Source: Bemisia tabaci (lineage: Eukaryota; Arthropoda; Insecta; Hemiptera; Aleyrodidae). From it: a stretch of 64,000 nucleotides of DNA. The notes below the pieces were generated by a model. That model was not told the DNA's origin, did no database searches, and saw only the letters and a list, made by a program, of their open reading frames with translations. The position numbers and the translations under genes are program-made. Location: NCBI RefSeq assembly GCF_918797505.1, contig NC_092800.1, forward strand, positions 44,323,864-44,387,863. The letters run 5' to 3'. The stretch's first letter is position 1; each line of letters begins with the position of its first letter. Below, in pieces: positions 44,036 through 55,324 of the stretch.

Positions 44036-44547
44036 GAAAGCATCCCTATCGATAACGTATGATGAGAGTCCTATGATCTGAGTCTGTCAGACTACCAATG
44101 AGGTTAAACTATTTTCTCGAGAATATAATCATCGAGTCGGGAGTAAGAGCGGGCCATCACCCCTTTTCTTCAACTTTTCTCTTCCCCGAGAATTTGATTC
44201 TACTAACTCCGACCCAGAACAAACAATTGAACTGTAAGGAAAAGTTCGGAGTTTCTTTCAGCCACCTCCTCCAGCCGCCCGGAAGTAAAATTCCCTGAGA
44301 AGTAAGAATAAAACTTACCATATCGAAGCAGACGTTTATCCGACCGAACGCATGCCTTCTAGTTGACTTCTTTCTTCAGGGGGATTGTAGGCTCGGGTGG
44401 AAAGGTTAAAAGTGCCAAAAAACTTGTTGCACTTTGGAAAAGAACAGTAAATATAAAATCATATGACTTGTACTAGAAGTATCTTCGATTTTGACGTTTT
44501 TGGGGTTATTAAGTGAGAGGAAAAATAGCATTACATTATTATGTATC

Positions 44548-44760
44548 CTGCGGGCTGATCGTTTCAATCGATAGACAAAGCGATAGACAAAGAAAGATAG
44601 AAGGAGCCTGTTGGCGGAAACAGGTTATGCAATGGACAAAGGCGGTAAGTAACGTACTAACTGATGGCAACCCTCGAGAGACCCCCTTGTTGGTTCACCA
44701 TTTTCCCCTTTAATCCTTTGTCTATTACTTGGTCTATCAATCCCAACAATCAGTCCGCAT
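44548..44760. mobile_element. Family N inverted-repeat element
   Basis: Left GCGGGCTGATCGTTTCAATC with GATAGACAAAGC is inverted at the right as GGTCTATCAATCCCAACAAT with CAGTCCGC. The middle has ATGCAATGGACAAAGGCGGT, shared with 59114-59133. Confidence 0.55.
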
Positions 44761-45540
44761 ATAAGATTATGAAAATCAGAGTCAACATGGTAAATATGGC
44801 CTGCGGAATAAAGACCCTAGATCACAAGGGGGTTTTTCAGCACAAAGCGTTTTCTTAAAACTATGTTTTCTGACCAGCTAACTTCCAACTTTAGCCTCTT
44901 TAGCTAAAAATATCCACATCAATAATACAATATTCAAGTTTTTGCGAACAATAGTCTCGAGTCTCGCCCTTTGTGAACAGTCACAAGTGTATTGCACTGC
45001 GTGTACACTTTTCCTGCCTTACTATCCTAACTAGGACCGTCTTCGGTAATATGAACCACGGTGGCAAAAAACTACGATTAGAAATATTTTCGCCATTGCG
45101 CAGGAGTTTTTGTGGACCTCTCAGCGTACAGAAAACCAAATGAAGTCTTAAAAAAATTAAAATTATGAAGTGTTGAGAAGAAATTTCTTAAATTATTAGT
45201 CTGCCATGATGTGGCAATTGTAGGACTAAGAATGTCTTGAAATGCACACAAACGAACCAAGCCGATTATGAGAGTTCATTGGGACTTAAGAGTGCGTTTT
45301 GGCATCGATTTTAGGACGAGGAAAAGTATCATTCCGCACTTTTTGGAATGCAAACGCATTTTCAGGGAGAATTTAGCAACGTCTCGATCTTTGTCGATAG
45401 GAAAAAAGTCAGAAAAACATTATTCCAATCCACCTCCCCAGTCACAATTCATCGAGATAGATAATGGAAATCGGATAAAGTCAACGTTGTCGGTACAGCG
45501 ACTTTTTTCTCCTCTCTTCCAAGTCAACTCGCCGCCTAGC
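44761..45540. other. No gene seen
   Basis: No recognisable domain or repeat boundary. Confidence 0.4.
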
Positions 45541-45640
45541 TGACGTAAAGTCGTATCTCAATTTCCATGTAGGCCCTGTTTTACATTTAAGTCCATGCTT
45601 TTTGGAGCTCATGATAAAATCAAGCTACGACTATACGTCA
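45541..45640. mobile_element. Family K element (inverted relative to 10450)
   Basis: TGACGTAAAGTCGTATCTCA at left and CTACGACTATACGTCA at right. The interior CCATGCTTTTTGGAGCTCAT is the inverse of the 10450 copy. Confidence 0.6.
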
Positions 45641-46115
45641 GAGGAGCGATGAAAAAAATACAGAGATTGCGAGGTCTTTTCAAGTACATGGCACCGAATC
45701 ACTTTCTCTCAGACTCAGAATTCAGCGCTCTGACCCTGCATTTAACGCATCTGTCAGGTTTTTCAGCGCAATCAATGGATTCTCCGTCGGTTTTCATCGC
45801 TAAGCCTCGAAAAATCTGTTCACTCTGGCAGAGGAATGGCGGGTTTAATGACGAGTCTTTAGCAACAATCTATGCTTAAAATCTCGCCCAGAAACGATAG
45901 CGTAAGCATTTCGATCTCTGTTAATAAGGCTCTTTCGGATTTAGCGCATTTCCCCTTTTCTATTTTTTCCTCGCTGTTTTCCTCGTTTGCGCGTTCAAAC
46001 GCATTTCGTTATTTCCATTCCGTTCGTCGCTGGTTCGAGTTTTTGATGGCTCTTGCCAGTGGACATAGGAACGCAAAGTCTGACTTTCCGATCAAGTTAA
46101 TTGTTTGTGTTCTGT
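45641..46115. other. No gene seen
   Basis: The 91-94 codon plus frames (45595-45879, 45872-46147) have no domain, and the second runs into a transposon fragment. Confidence 0.4.
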
Positions 46116-46205
46116 GTACGGCCGAGTCAAGGAGAAATGGCGTATGAACGTCCAAACGCTGCCAAACTCTATCTGATGAAAGATATATTTTTGAGGAAGT
46201 GTACG
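46116..46205. repeat. Left-half fragment of family F
   Basis: ATGGCGTATGAACGTCC, CTGCCAAACTCTATC and TGAAAGATATATTTTTGAGG match the left half of family F. The right half is absent. Confidence 0.5.
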
Positions 46206-46640
46206 AGTAGTTTTAAATAACAGCAGTCTTTCGTCTGAAATAATGAAAATTCTGATAATGTAAATATCATTCTCATTATTAACCAGGTCAGATGGAGAAA
46301 TCCTGGTTGTTGTGACAAAATATACTCTACATTCAGTAATATTTTAAAAGAATTATTTTATCACTAAAACATCATTTTTTTTTTTCATTTTAGAATGAGT
46401 ATTTGCGGGTTTCCTAGTGTATTTAGATAGTTAATGTTGTTAATTATGATAAAATGTGTGTATATTCAGTCTCTTGGCTTTGCTCCGATATTTCAAGTTA
46501 GGTTTGCATCAGAATACTTTCGGGCAGCTCTAAGGAAACATGTTCGCAAGTTTTTTTTCTCCTGCTGCTGAAGTGAGATTTATTTCATCTATGCAATATG
46601 TTTTAATTTCACACGTTCATAAATTATACGTATTCGAGAG

Positions 46641-46868
46641 ATAATGGGCGTTGAGGGGACTATTGTGCACGATATCATGACCAAGCAATTGGTATGGTAT
46701 GGGCATGTGCACAGGCTGGCTGATACCAGGTTGCCGTAGAAGGTGTTGAAGTGAGTCCTACAAGTAGGCGACGAAGAGGGCCTCGAGCCAAACAGTCGGT
46801 AAGGGGCATCCGTGAAGAGATGGAGATGTGCAAGCTTCTGGATGATCTCTACCATGACAGATTCCTGT
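46641..46868 (+). pseudogene. Broken C-terminal fragment of an RTE reverse transcriptase
   Basis: Translation on the plus strand gives IMGVEGTIVHDIMTKQLVWY, then GHVHRLADTRLP and a stop. This aligns with residues about 873-904 of the intact RTE protein at 24357-27239 (IMGVEKDIVHDIRSKQLVWY). Downstream, the reading continues only through frameshifts and stops. No endonuclease or catalytic domain is present. It ends directly at the terminus of the 46871 element. Confidence 0.85.
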
Positions 46869-46870
46869 GC

Positions 46871-48898
46871 ACTGAAAAAAGAGTTTGATGCGCAGAACGA
46901 GAATCTAGTGCGGCGTACCAGAATTTTTTAGTTATAAACTGACGTCACGTACTGGTTTATGCCGCGCACCAAACAAGTTTGGTAAGCGGCACGATTCATC
47001 TCGTTTACACCATCATCCACGGCAAATCATTCCGAGCTGTTACAAAAATGGCCGTTGCGTTGAGGTATCAACTACAAAGGTTTCGGACCCTTTTTCGGGT
47101 GCGTCAATTTAAAAGTCCCCGCTTTAATTTAAATGATTATTCTATTTTCCCGCTTCTTGGGTTGATAGTGCTGCTATCTTTAATAATTGATGTTTTTGCT
47201 ATGAACAGTAAGTAAGGCAGGTTGTTGTTGGTCTGGATTGTTATCAGTGTCTTCGTCATCAAAACATGCCAATATTCTTTCTTGTATCTCTTTGACTTTA
47301 AACATTTAATTCTAATTTCACCCTATCTCATGTTTACTCTAGTATTCAACAGTTTGTTACATTACTTTTCCTAACATCGTGTCTTATGTGTGGAAAACCG
47401 CGATCGTACCAAACCGAAGTTCCGGCCATTACCAAGTTCATATCACTCAGATCCCTCACAATACATAATATCGGTAGTTTTTAGCATGTTTATTCGTTAA
47501 ATATAATTACAATCAAGGATATATTTATCTTGAACATGTTCGAACCTAATTGGTTTTGTGATGCCGTGAAGTTTTGAAGCTACTCTAGCTCCTAAGTGCA
47601 CTTGCCCACAATGTCGACCGAGACCTTAATCTCTTTGATTGTTTGTTTTCAAAGTAAGATTACTTTGTGCTTTTTCCATTTCCTAGTTGTCTAGAAGTTT
47701 TCATTTTATAATCTTTTCAAACGAAATTTTACTTCGCTTTTCCCTTGTCCACCTCTGAGAATGTTAAATACCAGGGCAAGATGTTGATGGATGCATGATA
47801 CGCTAGATTGCCTGGGTACCATGATTTACTTGATAATTTTCCTATTTCATCTAAAACTCTCTTATACCCATGAAAATTCAATGTTTTGTGCTTAGAACTA
47901 CAGAGAGATACATCAATGCACCAAAATATGTGCTCAACCGGAGAAATTCTTTAAACGCTTTTCTTCTATGATTTGGGATTTCCTGAGCGACTGCGCTAAA
48001 CAGTTTCAAGGCTAATAAGGATACTTATTCCTCTCTCTATTAATCGTTAATTTGTAAATAGAAACTGTCGGTCTTGGCTTTAGATTGAATGATGAAAAAT
48101 ACCACCCTTACTCACCATCTTGTGCCCCTGAGTAACATTTTACATGGTTACCTTATCAATATTCATTACCTACTTTAACGCTCCAAGTAATCGCTTACAA
48201 CCAGCTTCTATTCTGTACCCTGTGATTTTTGTGATTTCCTATTACTCGAAAGTTCTTGATCAATGATTGCTAAATGGCTAGTGTAAAACATCAGGTTGAC
48301 AGCTTTTCTCTTGTGAGTTAGAGTTAGCATTACTCAAAATCAGTGTTTCTTATGTTTTCCTTATTCATCCTTCATATCCACCGTGCTCATGAACATAGGT
48401 TTTTTTAAACCATTACCTTTCTTGAAATCTGATTCTTAAAGTAAATGTGTCAGTCTACTGGACATTTTACTAAAAAATCAGTTCACAGAAATTATCATCG
48501 TTATGGATCTACCTACATTGAAATTCTTTGTACCCAACTGCTGTCAGATCTTACTACTGGATTTTTCAAATTGTGAAGCCTGAAGGTGAGTATCTGCTAT
48601 TAAGCATCTTAAACTGTATCTTTTCTTCAAAAATGTGACATATATTCTATTAGCCAAAGTGTAAAATCACGTATCTCCATTATGAAATGAGATCCGAGAA
48701 TGTTAGTATTTGTTCCGCCTGGCTGATTGAGATTCATAAACATTCCGCGAGGCGCAGCACCGCGCAGCGCTGTACCAAACGAGTTTCGTGGCGCGCGCCA
48801 TTCGAATTGGTGGCCGCCACTAGGCAGCTCCGTACAGCACCTCAAACGGGTACCTACCACACCAGTTTCGTATAGCGCGTTATATCATTTTTTTCAGT
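46871..48898. mobile_element. 2.03-kb element with ACTGAAAAAA ends and GC-rich flanks
   Basis: Left terminus ACTGAAAAAAGAGTTTGATG, right terminus whose complement begins ACTGAAAAAAATGATATAAC. GTGC and GTGG flank it (one mismatch). Roughly 130-200 bp inside each end is GC-rich with GCGGCGTACC, GCCGCGCACC and CCGCGAGGCG words. The interior is AT-rich. The architecture matches 6743-9090. No transposase was recognised. A 55-codon frame at 47048-47215 is the only notable coding candidate. Confidence 0.6.
47048..47215 (+). CDS. Small basic single-pass membrane protein candidate (55 codons)
   Basis: The ATG sits in AAAAATGGCC, a good insect initiation context. The product has an arginine-rich N-terminus (MAVALRYQLQRFRTLFRVRQ), then a hydrophobic segment (residues about 34-50, FPLLGLIVLLSLIIDVF), and ends AMNSK. 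The last codons overlap a consensus donor (ACAGTAAGTAAG), so the frame could instead be a first coding exon that splices onward in phase 1. I recognise no family. It lies inside the AT-rich interior of a mobile element and might be captured host sequence or chance. Confidence 0.25.
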   Translation: MAVALRYQLQRFRTLFRVRQFKSPRFNLNDYSIFPLLGLIVLLSLIIDVFAMNSK

Positions 48899-48922
48899 GT
48901 GGCGGGTAGGCATCGCAGAGCG

Positions 48923-49160
48923 CCTCAGCGCGGCGTAAAAGCGGCTTATACATACGTACAAAAGTTTCAAACATGCCTCGTCACGTTATGGCTGAAGGTC
49001 GGCGCCTAACACATAATAGCGCCTACAAGACTGCATGAATACTTCTCGCATTGCGTCAATCGCAGGGCAGTTGGTCAGTTGGCGTGAAACGCACATTAGC
49101 GCCTGCAAGACTGTAGACCCTGGCGCGCCGTAAAAGCGACTTACACATACACATAAATTA
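48923..49160 (+). repeat. Diverged direct repeat, two units about 205 bp apart
   Basis: CGTAAAAGCGGCTTATACAT (48937) and CGTAAAAGCGACTTACACAT (about 49129), with the words GCGCCTACAAGACTG and GCGCCTGCAAGACTG between them. A short interspersed or tandem repeat of unknown type. Confidence 0.5.
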
Positions 49161-49789
49161 TAATTTTCCTCAAAGTGACAGTGCGTTTTCAGGTTCAATA
49201 GTCCTTGTGCAATTCTTCGTCAGAGAATACACATAATTCCCTCACAAACTAGGAAGATCCGAGATAATCACAATTTGGGTCCCTCCATCCGCGGCTCACG
49301 TTACACTACACGTTTCTCGATTTTCATTTTCGTTTTTCCTGCGTCGGTTTTTTCTCGATTTTCTTTTCTTCTCCTCTCTTTAATCTGACGGAAACCGTGC
49401 ATTATTCAAGTAGGACCCCATCAGTCTTCCCCGGATCCCGGTTATTTCCGGTCGAAAATAGATCACGAAAATGATTACGGGATTTCGGAGATACGGAGTG
49501 AAAGGACAATTACGTAATGCTTCTCATCTCCTCGCTATTCTTAAGGAGACAGATACCGATTGATGACCCCACCCCTCGCCCTCTCTCACACTGTGCTTGC
49601 AAGCTTCCTTTTTTTACCCCTGTCGCACAATAGGCACCATATTCCACGTTCTTGGGTCAGAAAAATATTCGAGCTCCAATTCAAAATTACAGGGAATCCT
49701 TCCAATTTTCTTCAGAAAAATAAACACATTTTGGACACTGAAATTACCAGAAAGTTGTCACGTACGTGTCATGGAAAACATGCCATTAT
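49161..49789. other. No gene seen
   Basis: Unique-looking DNA with pyrimidine-rich segments; no supported gene. Confidence 0.4.
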
Positions 49790-49953
49790 TAGTGGCGTTG
49801 CGTGCGTTGCGATTTATCGATTGATCTGCCATTTAAACCTACGGTAAAGGATCGGTAAGCAAGGTGTTCGCAACGAACACCTTGATAATCGAGCTTTTAC
49901 CGTAGCTTCAAATGGGGAAATATCGATACTCGATCATTCACACCTCGCCAGTG
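49790..49953. mobile_element. hAT-type MITE copy without clear duplication
   Basis: AGTGGCGTTGCGTGCGTTGC at left and CACACCTCGCCAGTGG at right, with the central AAGGTGTTCGCAACGAACAC palindrome shared with 57828-57992. The termini are eroded and no 8-bp repeat is visible. Confidence 0.7.
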
Positions 49954-50020
49954 GTTTTTACGGTCGTCTTTTGTCTTTTATGGATAAAAAAAAGCAATAA
50001 TGTCCGCTGAATTAAAATCC

Positions 50021-50229
50021 ACCGAAAAAAAGTGAAGTTGATTTAACATTCTGGATGTAAAAAAAAGTGTGCGACAACTCACATAATGCTAAATTACCCA
50101 GTACGGCAGTTAGATTTAGATCTTGGCATTGCTAAAATTACTGCTGTAGGAGTTAATTCAGCATTTTGTAAGTTCTCGTACACTTTTTTTACATCCAGAA
50201 TGTTAAATCAACTTCACTCTTTTTCTGTG
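50021..50229. mobile_element. Family B MITE copy 2
   Basis: Left ACCGAAAAAAAGTGAAGTTG, right AACTTCACTCTTTTTCTGT, with TTGATTTAACATTCTGGATG inverted. Collinear with 30203-30416. Confidence 0.75.
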
Positions 50230-50233
50230 TAAA

Positions 50234-50345
50234 TAGTGTATTTCGACTATATTTTGCAAAAACCAACTTCAACTTCAGATCCATTTTAGAAACAGCATAT
50301 GCGTCATTTATTTCCCCATATAGATAGGTCCTTCTATGTATGAGC
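50234..50345. repeat. Diverged family D MITE
   Basis: ACTATATTTTGCAAAAACC then TTTTAGAAACAGCATATGCG, which matches the inverse of the 4097 copy interior. The far end is unclear. Confidence 0.5.
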
Positions 50346-50901
50346 AAGATATTGTAGCTCCCTATCACAAAATCAAAGAGAGCTGCAGTTATTGCAGTCA
50401 TAAAGTTTACTAAACCCAATATACCAATCAAGTGGAATAATTTACTGTATAAACACCCCGTTTGCGGAAAACGTTCAATGGTTATTTCAGAGACTAATAT
50501 CAATCGTTCAAAAAGTAAAGAATCAATAAATTTCTCAATATTGCTGCTGTTTTTGAAATTGCTAAAAATTGCATTTTTACCAAGTGAATCTTTCTTCCTT
50601 TTTTTCCCTTTTTTTGTGTCTTGTGGAGATAAAAAATTTGCATACAAGTACCACCATTTAATCAACTCTTGGAAACCTCACGATGGTTTTGTGTATCTCA
50701 ACTCCAGGTGAATCTTGGGCGTTTGTATCTGAAAATTTCAGTGATTTTTCCTCTGATCTCATACAAGAATCAGTGAAGTTTCGGACAAAAACTATCCAGG
50801 TACTATTCTCTTAATAATTGAATTGTTTCAATCAATTTTGTAACCTCGGAATAGAGTTACGTTTCTTCGCCCTGGAAACGCCAAATTAGATCGGTTGAAT
50901 T
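50346..50901. other. No gene seen
   Basis: The 158-codon minus frame (50189-50665) starts inside the AT-rich unique DNA and runs into family D and B repeats at its C-terminal end. It is not credible as a gene. Confidence 0.45.
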
Positions 50902-51207
50902 GGACGTGTTTATGCTAAAAGGAACTTTATTACCTGCAATCCCTATGCACATTGTTCACTGGAAAAAAAAGACACATTGGATCTAGAGTCTAGACTCTTG
51001 AAAACATTGACAAGAAAAAATACTCTTCATTCAATTGGATTTTTGCTTGAATCAAAACAAAATCCGCTTAAATTAAGAGGCTTGGGACTCGATTTAAGCT
51101 AGATTCTGATTGAATCAAGAGTAATTTTTCTTGTCGATATTTTTAAGAGTCTGGACTCTAGATCCAATGTGTTTTTTTCCAGTGTTCTTTTTAGCATAAA
51201 TACGTCC
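50902..51207. mobile_element. Family J element carrying a nested family A MITE
   Basis: The outer ends GGACGTGTTTATGCTAAAAG and CTTTTTAGCATAAATACGTCC are inverted. AATT flanks both sides (50898-50901, 51208-51211). Removing the A element leaves an ~80-bp J element. Confidence 0.8.
50958..51183. mobile_element. Family A MITE with GTTC duplication, nested in J
   Basis: ACTGGAAAAAAAAGACACAT at left and GTGTTTTTTTCCAGT at right. GTTC on both sides (50954-50957, 51184-51187). The interior is collinear with 20460-20694. Confidence 0.88.
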
Positions 51208-51631
51208 AATTTGCGAAAAAAACTTCGATTCAGAGATTTTAGTCATCTCCGCTCACTTGGGTAACACGGCAGCACAGTGCGACCTGCCATGTTGTGGGTG
51301 GTGGAAGGGGGTGAAGTGGGGGAGCTGGGAGGTAGCAAAGCTTCGAATCTGTCAAGATGGCTCGGCGAATGAAAAGATATCCCGTGCGGTTATTTAATTT
51401 CTGGAAACCGATACGTCTCGGTCGGGATACGTCGGATGTCGGGCCAGATAGCAGCACGATCGCGACCGTCCTTTGTTTACCGCTTTTGTTGACGTCCTCG
51501 TATTTATGTTGCCCTCCGCGGCGTTGCCAGGCTCTCCGATTTTTCCGAGATATTAACGAGGAAAAATCGGGAATTCGCAGTAGATTCGGCAATCGTGTCA
51601 TCGACAAAGGGGCACTGCGCCCTCGGCTATA
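51208..51631. other. No gene seen
   Basis: Overlapping 110- and 153-codon frames on opposite strands (about 51239-51700) cross into the family F element. Neither has a recognisable domain. Confidence 0.4.
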
Positions 51632-51886
51632 CTGCCGTGCTAAGGAAAAACGTCGTATGAGCCTCCAGGCGTTGCCAATTTTCCTTTGATAAAGTGCCAA
51701 TTCCCCGGTAAACTTAAAAATATTTTTCTCTCAATTTTTCTGATAATTTTGTTCGCAATTTTATCTAAATTTTCTGAAAATTTTAAAGACAAATTTTCAT
51801 ATAGCTTTCCTAAAAAATAAACATCTTATCGAGGGAAATTTGGCAACTCTCGAAGGTTCATGCGGCGATATTCCGTAGCGCGGGAG
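51632..51886. mobile_element. Family F MITE with TATA flanks
   Basis: CTGCCGTGCTAAGGAAAAAC at left, ATTCCGTAGCGCGGGAG at right. TATA on both sides (51628-51631, 51887-51890). Inner TTGCCAATTTTCCTTTGAT and GAGGGAAATTTGGCAAC. Confidence 0.78.
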
Positions 51887-52073
51887 TATAGGGTCCTCCT
51901 CACTCGTGGACGTATCGCAAATTGGACCGTTATTTATTACCCTCCGCGCCTTGCGTCCACGCCAAAACGCACCGGAATCTAAATATTGCGATACGTTTAA
52001 ATGATATAAACGAGTGTCCGATACATATCGGAAGCTAAGTTGCTTCGAGAGAGACGCTGATCCTCTGACAAAT

Positions 52074-52208
52074 GGTCCACGTTTTGCAAAAAGGAAATAC
52101 CGTTTCTGGCTAATTGTAGAAACAACTTATGTCCCATTAGTTTTCGTGTGCAGATAGGAGATTTTATGGATGAGCCAGTAATGGCTGTCCGCATTTCAAA
52201 ATGGACCG
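52074..52208. mobile_element. Family D MITE, diverged
   Basis: TGGTCCACGTTTTGCAAAAA at left and CATTTCAAAATGGACCGC at right. The interior CCCATTAGTTTTCGTGTGC matches other copies. Confidence 0.65.
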
Positions 52209-52451
52209 CGTTCATCAGAAAGGAACCAAGCCACATCGACTTTGGCCAAATTTAACCAGGCAATTCAATTTTCTCAGGACAGAAAGTCTGTGCGAAGTCC
52301 TTTGAAATTTTTTAGGAATTTGCTTTGTACTATGCAGAAAATTCACTGTTTGTACAAAAATCCGCACAACCTTTTTCAAGTAAAAAAATTAGATTGCCCC
52401 GTTAGATTTGGCATTAGCTGATGTAGCTTGGTTCCTTTCTGCTTAACGCTG
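52209..52451. mobile_element. Family E element copy 2
   Basis: GTTCATCAGAAAGGAACCAA at left and TTGGTTCCTTTCTGCTTAAC at right form inverted ends. Collinear with 28255-28450. Confidence 0.7.
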
Positions 52452-52554
52452 TTCAAATGTAATCCAGCTGAGGACTGTACATTAAAAGTATCCCTAGCAA
52501 CATCACTGCTTAGCTTAATTTATATTTAATAGGATGTATGACAAGCCTTCAAAA

Positions 52555-54045
52555 AAAATTGAAACATCACACCACAACATCGGTAGTCTCAGGTGACAGA
52601 GTTTTAATGAGGAGGAGGAAATATCTGAAATGTAACTTTTTTACTTGAGAGTGTTGCAAAGTATCAACCGAAAATTAAGGCGTTTTGTCTTTGTGCGTCA
52701 ACGAGGATCAGACTACCCCTCTCGTATTGAATGTACCTTCCTCGGAATTTGCGAGGTTTCATGGAAATTGTTTTTACCGAAAATGAAAAGATCGTGGAAA
52801 CAGCTTTCACTTGAAATTATGAGAAAAACGTATTTAATCTTGTAAGTTTGAAACATTACCCTCCAAAAACGAGCAAGTGTAGGTGTAAGAGTTAAAATTA
52901 GTAAATAACCGTGATACAACTATTAAAGCTCAGGAGTATTGCGCAGTATCAGCCAGAAATGAAGGCGTTTTGTATACTCGCGTCAACGAGGCTAAGACCG
53001 CATCACTCACGTTTTAAATGCAACTTATAAGGTTACATGGAAAGGTTTTTCACCTAATTATAAAAACAAAGTGCATTAAATGTGGCAACGTCGGTTTACT
53101 TCACACAAGGATTAATGCTAAGCTTTCAAACGAGGGGCTTAGAGGGCAAGGCGCATAAGTGCAGGTTTTGCTATTTCGAGAAATGCGTGCTTGAACTTTC
53201 GAAATCTTATGGAATTTAATGACGGAAAGAAAGTTCAAACTGACTTTCTGATGCTTAAATGGACGTATTTCTACCAAATAGACCTATGTGGAGGTGAGAA
53301 ATGTGGGGTGTGCTCGTTAGTTCTCTGGCCGTTAGAGTGAATGGGAATAATAAAGCGCCAGTGACGTCAGCGGCAATGATAGTGCGCACGCGCGAGGGGG
53401 AGATCGTCGTTGGGGCGCTTTAACTCGTGAGCCCTCTCCACAACGCTATCTTGCCATGCCCGCGGCTCATGGTTCTCGCATTCAGTTGGCACATAGGTCT
53501 GTTTGATAGAATGCAAAATCCCGCTTTTCCAATTCTTCAAAAGGAATCACGCCCACTTTTACATTGCTTCTTATGCAGCTTCAACGAGCACACCCCATAT
53601 TTCTCACCTCCACATAGGTCTGTTTGGTAGAAATACGTCCAAATAGTGGAATTTTTGAGCTACTTTTTGACAGAATTTTCATCAACACTTGTTTTACTTG
53701 AAATCATTAGTATCTCCATTTTCTTTTAAAAAAACTGTACTTTTGTGCCTCGTCCTCCAAGCCCCTCAAATGGTATCAAAACATTACACGACAACATCGA
53801 ACAGTCGTAGGTGTCAGAGTTAGAATTATAGGCTTCATCTGAAATACAACTATTCCAACTCGGGAGTATTGCACAGTATCAGCCGGCAATGAAGGCGTTT
53901 TGTTTTCCTTTTCCTTCGAAAAGGCTAAAGACTCTACCCCTCCCGTTTTCAATGGACCCACTTCGGACCTCCCGAAGTTTCATGGAAATTGTTCTCACCT
54001 AAAATTAAAAGCAAAACGCATCCAATCCCTCGGCGTTTGTTTTCT
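52555..54045 (+). repeat. Three diverged direct copies of a ~180-300-bp unit
   Basis: The unit carries GTATTGCGCAGTATCAGCC, then ATGAAGGCGTTTTGT, then a CATGGAAATTGTT block. Copies begin at about 52646, 52930 and 53863. The second and third also share GGATTAATGCT(A/G)AGCTT(T/C)C. The gap before the third copy contains a family J element. Confidence 0.65.
53261..53640. mobile_element. Family J element with 58-bp inverted ends
   Basis: GGACGTATTTCTACCAAATA then GACCTATGTGGAGGTGAGAA at left; the right end is a near-perfect complement. AAAT flanks both sides (53257-53260, 53641-53644). The GC-richer interior (53380-53480) has no gene. Confidence 0.85.
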
Positions 54046-55324
54046 GCACGCAGGGATTAATGCTGAGCTTCCAAACAAAATAGGAACACCGTCGACTCTC
54101 TAGGTCGAGGACACTCCTCCAGCACCAAACTCTCCGTCCAATTTCACAGTGTTTGCCCCCGCACACAAGGCAAATCGAGCAAACACACGCGCCAAAACCG
54201 AAAAAACTAAAAAGACACTCGCATAATCGCCAGCGTTGCATCGCACAGTGGATCAAGTCAATAGGAGAGATCGGACAAAATTAGGAAACTTTAAGATCGT
54301 ATAACTCCTTTTATACAAAATGTTGAGGTTCTAAAAGTGATATCATTGGTTTCCTCGAGAAATTTTCTTCAAGAAGCACCCCTTAAAATTTAAAATTTGA
54401 CGAAATAAACATCAAAGTTTGCAGTTTTGGTCCAAGATTTCATGTCCGACCTCTTCTTTCCGTTTGTTTCACGGTGCGTCGCTCCGCGGTGCGGGGAAGA
54501 AATTCGAAAAACAAACCCCGGACCCGCAGAAGGAAAGAATCCAAGAGGAGTCTCGTTGACACAGCTAATAACAACCCTGGGTGGGAGCGAGAGGGTCGTG
54601 AAACCAACTCGACGACAAACAAAACTACAAACAACCCCCCTCCCCCCTCTCGTCACCGTCCCGGGCTTCAACAGTTTGGCCCGAACTTAATTAAACGTAA
54701 ACAGACTTCATAATTTAATTCATTCATGACATTGTCGAGCAAGACCGATCCGGGCCTGCCCGGATTTAATCCGACATTTGTTGGTCGCGATGAATCAACG
54801 CATTTACTCACGTATTTATTTGCGCTCCGACAGTTTAATTTGTGTGTTTACGGGCGCTTAGTGTAGCGATTACAATGCTTCGGCCGGATTTACGAATTCG
54901 AGTGCTGAGTGAACAACTCCGCGTTTTCTTACGCGATGACTTATTTTTCGTTTCATTCTTTGACAAGAAACGGGTACATTATGTTTAGAGGATTGTTCTA
55001 GTCATCTTCTGGCTGGAAAATGGACGGATTTAAGTAATATCAGCTTAAATACATTGCTTTGTTGTCTGATTTCCTCCCATGTTTCATTTTGTTTAGTGAA
55101 GAAAGGAACTATATGTACTAAAATTCTTAAAGCTCTTTGTGAATTTATCCTTGATTATTGCAACAAATATATTATTGCACAAAATTGCAAGTTTCAGTAT
55201 TGCTTACTTTTTGGTTTAGAACATTATAAACATCATAGGCATTCAGATGACCTCTGGTGTAGTTCGGCTGATTCCGATTTAAATTCAAATAATTATAATT
55301 ATTCAGTTTTGTTGTTGTTAACTA
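54046..55324. other. No gene seen; unique GC-balanced segment at 54450-54910
   Basis: Opposed 64-93 codon frames around 54390-54713 have no domains. The 54690-54910 stretch (ATTTAATCCGACATTTG, GCGATGAATCAACGCAT) is not repeated here and is a candidate conserved non-coding segment only. Confidence 0.35.

Noticed and set aside
43623..44081. Lysine/glutamate-rich and serine/phenylalanine-rich frames of 83-142 codons
   Set aside because: Produced by GA-rich and CT-rich low complexity on opposite strands.
50189..50665. 158-codon minus-strand frame
   Set aside because: It crosses family B and D transposon sequences and lacks any recognisable domain.
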